From the NCBI GenBank assembly GCA_934148875.1, contig CAKPDJ010000034.1, positions 1 through 14,601 on the forward strand: 14,601 nucleotides of DNA, written 5' to 3'. The translations under genes were made by a program, and so were the position numbers. Of the stretch, positions 6,713-12,024 are shown in pieces. The DNA comes from an uncultured Bacilli bacterium (GTDB lineage: Bacteria > Bacillota_I > Bacilli_A > RF39 > UBA660). Positions within the stretch are counted from its first letter, which is position 1. Each line of letters starts with the position of its first letter. The notes below the pieces were generated by a model that was given only the letters and a program-made list of their open reading frames with translations, had not been told where the DNA came from and searched no databases.

Positions 6713-8398
6713 ATGGTTGATGGTTTAAGAGTAAATGTTGATCAATTTAAATTAAAAAAATTTAATTTGAACCCTAAACATGTTGTGCCAGCAGCATTAA
6801 TGTTGAGTGCAACCTTATTGTTAACTGGTTGTGGTAATAATAATTATTATGATTATGCCACTATCACTTCATCTTCTACAAATACTAGTGTTGAAGCTAG
6901 TGTAGAAGATGTAATAGTTGATGATTTTCAAGAAGAAATAATGCTTCAAAACGCGGCAAAAAAAGTAACTAATGTTGCAGAAAATGATGAATTTGTTTTT
7001 GAAGAAAATGAAATAGCGGATAATCTTGTTAGAGATTTGAATAATTGGAATGTTAATTATACATATAGTGGTCTATATCAGCCAGATGCTTTTTTACAAA
7101 GGTATGAACAATCTGTACCTTTTTCTAATCAACATGATGAGGTTTTGGATGATGTAACAGTTGATAATTTATATAGTAAAGTATTAGAAAATAATTCTTC
7201 TTATTTGCAGGCAAAAAAGGAAAGTGCTGGGTTCTGTTTTTATAAAGAATTAAAAAACGATGAGATTAGGCAGATATGTGAATATATAGTAGAAGCATAT
7301 AATGATTTTTCTTCCAAAAAAGAAGCTAATGTTGATGAAGTTAAATGTATATTGAATAATCTTAAAATTTTTCAAAATTCATCTGCTTCTAATGCTTTTG
7401 TGAATGATGAATATTGCTTAGTAACTTCGCCTGGAATGATTGACATTTTGGGAATTATGAATGATAATGGTAATGTAGATGTATATAAGAATACGATAGT
7501 TCATGAAGCTAGTCACTTATTTCAGCTTTCTTGTCCTGATCGTGTTAGGGAAACAACTAAGATGATTGGTATATCACCACAATATGATGATGAAATAAAT
7601 CCATTAAATTTTAGTTGGTATTATGAAGCATCTGCCGAGAAATGTACAGTTAACCTTATGAAAACTGACCCGCTAGTTTATCAATACATGATAAATTATT
7701 TGGAAAGTTTATCAATTGCTACAATTTTAGATGATAATGTAAAGGTTTCTCAAAATGAATTAAATAGTTTTACTAAGGATTTGAATTCCATTTTTAGAAT
7801 GTTTAATTGTACAACTGAAGAAGAAAAAATAGAGATTATCAACATGATGTATTCAATTCAAATTATTCAGGTTGAGCCAGAGGAATTTTTTGATGTTCTA
7901 GGTAAAGAAATCAATGAAGATGAAAAAGCTGCTTTAAAGAAAGATTTAAGAAGTAGTATATGTTCTACTTTAACAAAGTATTTTTATAAAAACTTAGTGG
8001 AAAAAACACTTAATCAGAAAGTATCTCTTCAAGATTTATTTTACTTAATAAGTGTCTTTGAAAGTGATCTTAATAGTCATCTTAGTTATAATAAAATAGA
8101 AAATTATGAGTATTATGAAGAATTTTTAACTAATTATTCAGAAATTCAAAATGAATTTTTCAAAGCAATATCTATAAATAGTGGCTATAGTTATGAAGAA
8201 ATCTTAGCCAAGTTTAATAATTATGCTTTATATCAAGATGTTGATGGTGTTAAAAAATATAATGCTACTTTGGATTGGTTGACTGTTGATAAACAAGAAT
8301 ACATTATGGATGCCGAAGGAAGGTTGGATACTTATTCAACTGCTAATATTCAATTTGTATCAGAAAAAAGAAATATTTCTGATGAGCGTACAAAGTAG
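6713..8398 (+). CDS. Predicted lipoprotein zinc metallopeptidase (HExxH) in the T7SS operon
   Basis: This encodes 561 residues, with AAGGTGA at 6702-6708 before ATG 6713. A hydrophobic segment at about 24-37 ends in the lipobox LTGC, so Cys40 should be lipidated and the rest exposed outside the membrane. The n-region of about 22 residues is longer than usual. An acidic, Ser/Thr-rich linker (41-100) precedes a mainly helical domain. TIVHEASHLF places His264-Glu265-x-x-His268, and YYEASAEK follows about 37 residues later with Glu305 and Glu309 as candidates for the third zinc ligand. That is the gluzincin layout (HExxH plus a downstream Glu). I do not recognise the family; the C-terminal 250 residues are helical and lack known motifs. 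Its place between esaB and the substrate genes suggests it trims or receives T7SS substrates at the surface, or remodels the wall. Peptidase activity is inferred from the motif only. Confidence 0.75.
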   Translation: MVDGLRVNVDQFKLKKFNLNPKHVVPAALMLSATLLLTGCGNNNYYDYATITSSSTNTSVEASVEDVIVDDFQEEIMLQNAAKKVTNVAENDEFVFEENEIADNLVRDLNNWNVNYTYSGLYQPDAFLQRYEQSVPFSNQHDEVLDDVTVDNLYSKVLENNSSYLQAKKESAGFCFYKELKNDEIRQICEYIVEAYNDFSSKKEANVDEVKCILNNLKIFQNSSASNAFVNDEYCLVTSPGMIDILGIMNDNGNVDVYKNTIVHEASHLFQLSCPDRVRETTKMIGISPQYDDEINPLNFSWYYEASAEKCTVNLMKTDPLVYQYMINYLESLSIATILDDNVKVSQNELNSFTKDLNSIFRMFNCTTEEEKIEIINMMYSIQIIQVEPEEFFDVLGKEINEDEKAALKKDLRSSICSTLTKYFYKNLVEKTLNQKVSLQDLFYLISVFESDLNSHLSYNKIENYEYYEEFLTNYSEIQNEFFKAISINSGYSYEEILAKFNNYALYQDVDGVKKYNATLDWLTVDKQEYIMDAEGRLDTYSTANIQFVSEKRNISDERTK

Positions 8399-8406
8399 GT
8401 GATATT

Positions 8407-8721
8407 ATGAATAATGTGAGTGGAATTAATGAGGAAAAGTTAGGAAACTTAATTCTAGATATTTATGATTATGCTGATAAAGTCAATCAAATACTTAATA
8501 ATATAGATGAGCTAATTTTAAAAAGCAATAACTATTTTAAATGTGATAGTTCTGATCGTGTTAGAAATCGTTACCAAGAATTAACATTTAATTTTGCAAC
8601 ATTAAAGCAAAATATGTTAAATTGTGCTAGTGATTTGGTAAAAGCAAAATATCGTTATCAAGGTATTAATAGCGATGTAAAACAAGTTGCATTAAAGGGA
8701 ATTAGTAATATAGATATTTAA
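8407..8721 (+). CDS. Small helical WXG100-like/T7SS accessory protein without a WXG motif
   Basis: This encodes 104 residues. The ribosome site AGGTGAT (8397-8403) overlaps the previous stop codon. The protein is predicted to be two long helices (about 8-40 and 50-95) joined by a turn, NNYFKCDSSDRVRNRYQEL, where a WXG100 protein has W-x-G; here the turn carries F44 and the S/D-rich segment. Size, helical-hairpin shape and position match non-canonical WXG100-superfamily partners found beside T7SS substrates. There is no signal peptide, as expected for T7SS clients. It may pair with one of the neighbouring proteins as a heterodimer. The assignment rests on shape and context, not on a recognised family signature. 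Confidence 0.7.
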   Translation: MNNVSGINEEKLGNLILDIYDYADKVNQILNNIDELILKSNNYFKCDSSDRVRNRYQELTFNFATLKQNMLNCASDLVKAKYRYQGINSDVKQVALKGISNIDI

Positions 8722-8731
8722 AGGAGGTGAT
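8720..8731 (+). promoter_or_regulatory. Full-length Shine-Dalgarno site of the WXG100 gene
   Basis: AAAGGAGGTGAT is a 12-base perfect complement to the conserved 3' end of 16S rRNA, with GGAGG 8 bases before ATG 8736. It is the longest match in the operon and implies that this protein is made in large amounts relative to its neighbours. Confidence 0.8.
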
Positions 8732-8735
8732 ATAA

Positions 8736-9050
8736 ATGAACGGGGAGATTGGAATTAATGATGTAACAATTGGATATAGTACTACAGGTGCTCAAACTTA
8801 TCTTGCAGATTTAAATGCAAAAGCTATTACTGAAACAAAAGAAAAATTGGCTGATATTCAAGGTATTAGAAGTGCTTTAGAAAAAGGTTGGATTGGACAA
8901 GCAGAATTAAATTTCGTTGCTAACTTACAAAAAGCAGTTACTAATATTCAATCAACATTAGATCAATTAAAGACAACTTTAGATACACAATTTGCTCAAA
9001 TCGAAGAAACTTGGGCTGAGCAAGATAAAAATATTGTACCATTAGATTAG
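8736..9050 (+). CDS. WXG100 family T7SS substrate (EsxA-like)
   Basis: This encodes 104 residues. It is a helix-turn-helix hairpin with the family signature W-I-G at 52-54 (EKGWIGQAE) between two amphipathic helices, and no signal peptide. These proteins form four-helix dimers and are exported by EssC. The usual C-terminal export signal YxxxD/E appears here as an aromatic variant, W93-A-E-Q-D97. The N-terminal 25 residues before the first helix are longer than in compact EsxA. This is the most canonical WXG100 protein of the set and has the strongest ribosome binding site. It is probably the core secreted or structural component. Which partner it binds cannot be told from sequence. Confidence 0.88.
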   Translation: MNGEIGINDVTIGYSTTGAQTYLADLNAKAITETKEKLADIQGIRSALEKGWIGQAELNFVANLQKAVTNIQSTLDQLKTTLDTQFAQIEETWAEQDKNIVPLD

Positions 9051-9062
9051 GAGGGAAAAAAT

Positions 9063-9539
9063 ATGGGAACATGGAAACAAGAAGCACAATCAATTGGTTG
9101 GGACCTTGGACAAAATATTAAATCAACAGTCGATAAGGCTAGTAGTATTTTTGATTCATTAGTTGGTGGAGCTAGGGCTCAATTACAAGGTGTTTTGAAT
9201 GGTTCTGCAGTTGTTGGTATGAACGTTAATGAAATACCTACTATGCGTGCAGCAATTAGAGATTATATAAATCAATTAGAAGAACATTTAAACCAAGTTC
9301 GTACTAATGCTGATACTACTCAAGCATTTAAAGGTGAATATGCAACAGCTATTCAAGAATATGTATCTGCTATCTGTGAAGCTTGTAAATGTGTAACTTC
9401 TAGTTTATTGGCATTTAGTGATAAATTAGTAGCTGTACAAGAAGCATACCAAGCTAGAGATGCTGAGTTAAAGAGTGCTATTGGTAGTAGTGCTAGCGAT
9501 GTACAAAGTAATTTTTCAAGATATCAAGAACAAAGATAA
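9063..9539 (+). CDS. Extended WXG100-like secreted protein with YxxxD export motif
   Basis: This encodes 158 residues, with AGGAGGG just before ATG 9063. It is longer than the roughly 100-residue WXG100 norm because of an N-terminal extension rich in Gly/Ala/Ser (1-55). The hairpin follows: helix one at about 58-85, a turn AFKGEYA with F89-K90-G91 in place of W-x-G, and helix two at about 93-138. YQARD at 129-133 matches the YxxxD/E export signal at the end of helix two. Two Cys (C105 and C108) plus C110 lie in helix two. No signal peptide or membrane span is seen. It is likely a T7SS substrate, perhaps paired with the preceding WXG100 protein; the extension may carry an extra function. Confidence 0.8.
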   Translation: MGTWKQEAQSIGWDLGQNIKSTVDKASSIFDSLVGGARAQLQGVLNGSAVVGMNVNEIPTMRAAIRDYINQLEEHLNQVRTNADTTQAFKGEYATAIQEYVSAICEACKCVTSSLLAFSDKLVAVQEAYQARDAELKSAIGSSASDVQSNFSRYQEQR

Positions 9540-9556
9540 TATTTTAGGAGGCAGAC

Positions 9557-9997
9557 ATGGCTTTATTAGATGATTTATATAGTAAAAAAAGTTCATATAT
9601 TAATTTAAGAGATAGGGTTAGTGATGTTGTAGGGTCATTAAATAGTAGTATTTCATCTCTTGAGCAACCAAGCTCTAATATTGGCGTTTTTTATGCTATA
9701 AATGGTCAATCTGCTGATCAAAATATGATAAATAATAATAAAAATAATTTATTGAGTAAGCGGGATTACATCAATCAGAATGTAATCCCTGCTATCAATG
9801 ATAAGATTAGTGATATTGAAACAGATATTCGTAACGAGGAAGAAAGAATTCGTAGAGAAGAACAAGAACGTAGGGAACGCGAGGAAAGAGAACGTAGAGA
9901 GCGTGAAGAACGTGAGGAGAGGGAACAACAAGAAAGAGAAGAACAGGAAAGAGCTGCTGCTAGTAGACAAAATACTAGTAGAAGAAGAGGCAGATAA
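9557..9997 (+). CDS. T7SS accessory protein ending in an Arg/Glu-rich single helix
   Basis: This encodes 146 residues; AGGAGG (9546-9551) lies 5 bases before ATG 9557. Residues 1-90 are predicted helical with a polar middle (36-65). The layout resembles small YwqH/DUF5082-like proteins encoded with T7SS substrates, but I cannot name the family firmly. Residues 93-132 are almost only Glu, Arg and Gln in E-E-R-x-R-E patterns, a classic charged single alpha-helix of about 6 nm. The protein ends in a basic tail (SRRRGR). No signal peptide is present. It may act as a spacer or scaffold, or as a chaperone for neighbouring substrates. The GC content of the charged segment is higher than around it because of the Arg and Glu codons (CGT, GAG), so transfer need not be invoked. 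Confidence 0.75.
   Translation: MALLDDLYSKKSSYINLRDRVSDVVGSLNSSISSLEQPSSNIGVFYAINGQSADQNMINNNKNNLLSKRDYINQNVIPAINDKISDIETDIRNEEERIRREEQERREREERERREREEREEREQQEREEQERAAASRQNTSRRRGR
9762..9789 (+). other. Perfect 9-bp stem-loop inside the coding sequence
   Basis: GGGATTACA 9762-9770 is the exact inverse of TGTAATCCC 9781-9789, with a 10-base loop. It is GC-rich for this window and has no T-run after it, so it is not a terminator. It lies mid-operon in the mRNA and could be a processing or stability element. Confidence 0.55.
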
Positions 9998-10017
9998 TAT
10001 AGTAAGGAGGTAATTTG

Positions 10018-10305
10018 ATGGCCTATATTGAATGTGATACAAATAAACTAAGAAATGATGGAAATCAGATACTTCAACTGGTTGATAATTTAAGAGAAGT
10101 AATGCTTGAATATTATAAAAGGATAGAAAAAATGTCTACAGTAACTGGTGAATGGACTGGGCCTTCAGCTGATAAGTACATATATAAAATAGTTTCTTCA
10201 AAACAAAATACTATGGATTTTTGTGATAGTTTAGCTTGTTACGGAAAATATTTTATAGCTAATGCAGATCAAATTGATGCTACAGTAAAACGTAATATGA
10301 TGTAA
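10018..10305 (+). CDS. WXG100 family protein
   Basis: This encodes 95 residues from ATG 10018, 7 bases after AAGGAGG (10004-10010); the TTG at 10015 directly before it is less likely. The protein has the two-helix WXG100 form with W46-T47-G48 in GEWTGPSADKYI, a near-ideal family turn. Helix one covers about 8-40 and helix two about 50-92. The usual YxxxD/E export signal is not obvious; Y75 and Y78 lie near the middle of helix two. Cys at 6, 69 and 74 are unusual for the family. It is likely a secreted T7SS client or the partner of the protein that follows. The gene follows the charged-helix gene after 20 bases. Confidence 0.85.
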   Translation: MAYIECDTNKLRNDGNQILQLVDNLREVMLEYYKRIEKMSTVTGEWTGPSADKYIYKIVSSKQNTMDFCDSLACYGKYFIANADQIDATVKRNMM

Positions 10306-10316
10306 GGAGCTTGTTT

Positions 10317-10625
10317 ATGAATATAAGATTTGATTATGGTAATATTGATACTAAAGTTGTTTATCCACTTTCAGATGGTATTAATTATTTGAAAGAAGCA
10401 ATTAATAAGAGTACTCAATTGATGGTTCCTGGCGATTTTCAATATGCTTATTTTTTAAATAACTTAAGTTCAGATCTTGCTGGAATATGCAATTCTTTAT
10501 CTAATATAAAAGACTATTTATATCGTAGTAATCAAGAATACGAGAGATTGCTAACAGATTTAACTAATCAAGCAAACAATATTAATAATATTATGATTGA
10601 TAGACAAGAATTACAGATAAATTAA
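10317..10625 (+). CDS. Small helical T7SS accessory protein, WXG100-like without the motif
   Basis: This encodes 102 residues from ATG 10317, with GGAG at 10305-10308 (AAGGAGC). A TTG at 10311 in the same frame is a weaker start. The pattern is again two long helices (about 18-36 and 43-95) around a turn, MVPGDFQYAYFL, with no W-x-G. The C-terminal helix is rich in Asn and Gln. Size and position suggest a partner of the WXG100 protein just upstream, since WXG100-superfamily proteins commonly work as pairs with only one member keeping the motif. No signal peptide is seen. No family name is recognised. Confidence 0.7.
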   Translation: MNIRFDYGNIDTKVVYPLSDGINYLKEAINKSTQLMVPGDFQYAYFLNNLSSDLAGICNSLSNIKDYLYRSNQEYERLLTDLTNQANNINNIMIDRQELQIN

Positions 10626-10652
10626 TGTTAAAAAAGGGAAGAGGTTAATGTG

Positions 10653-11558
10653 ATGGAAGAAAAGTATTTACCAATAGGTACGGTAGTAACTAAAAAGGGA
10701 AGTAGTAAAAAATTTATGATTGTTGGTTATTCTCCAGTAGTTTATACTGGAAAATTAACTACATATGATTATAGTGCTTATCCATATCCTGAGGGAATTA
10801 TTTTAAAAAATCAGGATGGTTATTTTAATCATGAAGAAATAGAGAAAGTAGATTATATGGGTTATAAAGGTGTTGAGTATCAACAATTTTTATCTACAAT
10901 TATGGAAACTAAAAATGATGTTTCTGACAATGCAAGTCCAGATAAAAAAGATAATTATTTTAATAATATCAAGTTTGATGAGAATGGAATAGTTATATTT
11001 GATGGTACTACTAATGATAATGATAATTTTAGTGAAGAACTTAAAGATATTCAATTTGACGAAAATGGTTTTGTAGTTAGTGCTGGTGGTGAAAAACTAA
11101 ACAATCCATTTGTAACTCCAGTAGATATTGAGGGACATAAGCAACCAGATGAAAATAAAGATATGAGTATTTTTAAGGACTATAAATTTGATGAAAATGG
11201 ATTTGTAATTAATGATGGAACTGTTGATAACAACACTGATAACTCTACTACTGATAGTGATAATGGGAAATATAAGTTTGATGAGAATGGAGTAGTTGTA
11301 GAGGAAAAAGATTCTAATGTAACTAGTTCAGCTGTTAATAATTTAAATGGCTATAAGTTCGATGAAAATGGTGTAGTTATTAGTGATGGAACTGAAACTA
11401 TGTCATATGCTAACAATTCACAATATCAATTTGATAGTAATGGCTTTGTGATTGGTGATAAGGATAATGCTGAAAGTGAAATACTTGATGCTACTCCAGC
11501 AACTGAGATGACAGGTGGATACAAATTTGATGAAAATGGTTTTGTAGTAAGTGAATAA
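10653..11558 (+). CDS. DUF4176-type protein with seven C-terminal FDENG repeats
   Basis: This encodes 301 residues from ATG 10653; GTG 10650 directly before it is equally possible (GAGG 10641-10644). Residues 6-85 match the DUF4176 pattern known from T7SS loci: YLPIGTVV, KKFMIVGY, a YDYSAYPYPEGI block, then YFNHEEIEKVDYMGY. The function of DUF4176 is unknown. From about 107 to the end there are seven copies of [YI]-[KQ]-F-D-[ES]-N-G-[FVI]-V-[VI], spaced 24-44 residues apart by Asp/Asn/Thr/Ser-rich linkers. The motif resembles the beta-hairpin half of choline- or glucan-binding repeats but lacks their Trp, so wall binding is only a guess. There is no signal peptide, so it would have to leave through the T7SS or stay cytosolic. 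It is the last gene of the operon, followed by a strong terminator. Confidence 0.8.
   Translation: MEEKYLPIGTVVTKKGSSKKFMIVGYSPVVYTGKLTTYDYSAYPYPEGIILKNQDGYFNHEEIEKVDYMGYKGVEYQQFLSTIMETKNDVSDNASPDKKDNYFNNIKFDENGIVIFDGTTNDNDNFSEELKDIQFDENGFVVSAGGEKLNNPFVTPVDIEGHKQPDENKDMSIFKDYKFDENGFVINDGTVDNNTDNSTTDSDNGKYKFDENGVVVEEKDSNVTSSAVNNLNGYKFDENGVVISDGTETMSYANNSQYQFDSNGFVIGDKDNAESEILDATPATEMTGGYKFDENGFVVSE
10968..11555 (+). repeat. Seven imperfect FDENG-coding repeats
   Basis: Units begin near 10968, 11049, 11181, 11271, 11352, 11424 and 11520, each about 36 bases of the form TAT-AAA-TTT-GAT-GAA-AAT-GGT. Spacing is uneven (72-132 bases). They encode the repeats of the DUF4176 protein and may allow copy-number change by recombination. 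Confidence 0.8.
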
Positions 11559-11615
11559 TATAGTAATTAGTAATAGCTAAGTTATTTGATGTGTAATTAA
11601 GTTTTGAATAAAAAT

Positions 11616-11650
11616 AAGAGATATCTACTGCTAAAGTTATCTCTTTTTTT
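11616..11650 (+). terminator. Rho-independent terminator of the T7SS operon
   Basis: AAGAGATA 11616-11623 pairs with TATCTCTT 11638-11645, and Ts continue to 11650. It lies 58 bases after the last T7SS gene and marks the end of the operon. Confidence 0.85.
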
Positions 11651-11711
11651 ATGCTTTTATAAATAATAATAAATTCAATCTAAAAAATCAACCTTGTTAA
11701 CAGCTTCTAAA

Positions 11712-11723
11712 CATCATATGATG
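11712..11723. repeat. 12-bp perfect palindrome CATCATATGATG upstream of feoA
   Basis: This perfect palindrome lies about 20 bases upstream of the -35 box of the feo promoter and is followed by CTTTTTCTTTT. It may be a regulator site or part of a weak second terminator. Confidence 0.4.
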
Positions 11724-11732
11724 CTTTTTCTT

Positions 11733-11773
11733 TTATCAAAATTATTCTTAACTCATATATTAAAATAGAGTTA
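11733..11773 (+). promoter_or_regulatory. feoAB promoter with operator-like inverted repeat
   Basis: TTATCA (11733-11738), a 17-base spacer and TATATT (11756-11761) form a plausible promoter. TAACTC 11749-11754 and GAGTTA 11768-11773 are exact inverses flanking the -10 box. That is where an iron repressor of the Fur or DtxR type would bind, though the sequence is not a textbook box for either. The ribosome site AGGAAGGA (11773-11780) follows directly. Confidence 0.5.
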
Positions 11774-11784
11774 GGAAGGATATT

Positions 11785-12024
11785 ATGAAAAAAAGATATT
11801 CATTAGATAAATTAAAAATAGGAAATAGTGCTAAAGTAATTAAAATAGATAATGTTGGTTCTATACGTAGAAGACTTCTTGATATAGGTTTAATTCCAGG
11901 TACTATAGTTACTGCCACTTTAATTAGTCCTTTCAATGATCCTATAGCTTATAAAATTAGAAATAGTTTAATAGCTATTAGGAAAAATGATAGCAAAAAT
12001 ATTATAGTGGAGGAGTTAAATTGA
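11785..12024 (+). CDS. feoA: FeoA, SH3-like accessory protein of ferrous iron transport
   Basis: This encodes 79 residues, typical of FeoA. It begins at ATG 11785 after AGGAAGGA (11773-11780). The family hallmark RRRLLDIGLIPGT is at about 28-40, followed by the DPIAYKIRNSLIAIRK strand pair of the SH3-like fold. FeoA binds the cytosolic side of FeoB and is needed for or tunes Fe2+ uptake. Its TGA stop overlaps the UUG start of feoB by four bases (TTGA), so the two are translationally coupled. Use of TGA as a stop here shows that the standard code is in use. Confidence 0.95.
   Translation: MKKRYSLDKLKIGNSAKVIKIDNVGSIRRRLLDIGLIPGTIVTATLISPFNDPIAYKIRNSLIAIRKNDSKNIIVEELN

Noticed and set aside
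9749..10042. Antisense Ser/Phe-rich open frame
   Set aside because: It is the reverse-strand shadow of the Arg/Glu-rich coding segment and has no start signal of its own.
10968..11555. CRISPR-like array
   Set aside because: The repeats are in frame, imperfect and unevenly spaced, and encode a protein motif; no cas genes are present.
8407..11558. LXG polymorphic toxin with immunity gene
   Set aside because: No protein has a toxin-sized C-terminal domain after a helical LXG-type N-terminus; all helical proteins are under 160 residues.
12022..12024. Mycoplasma-type code with TGA as Trp
   Set aside because: TGA ends feoA exactly at the feoB start, and Trp is TGG throughout the long reading frames.
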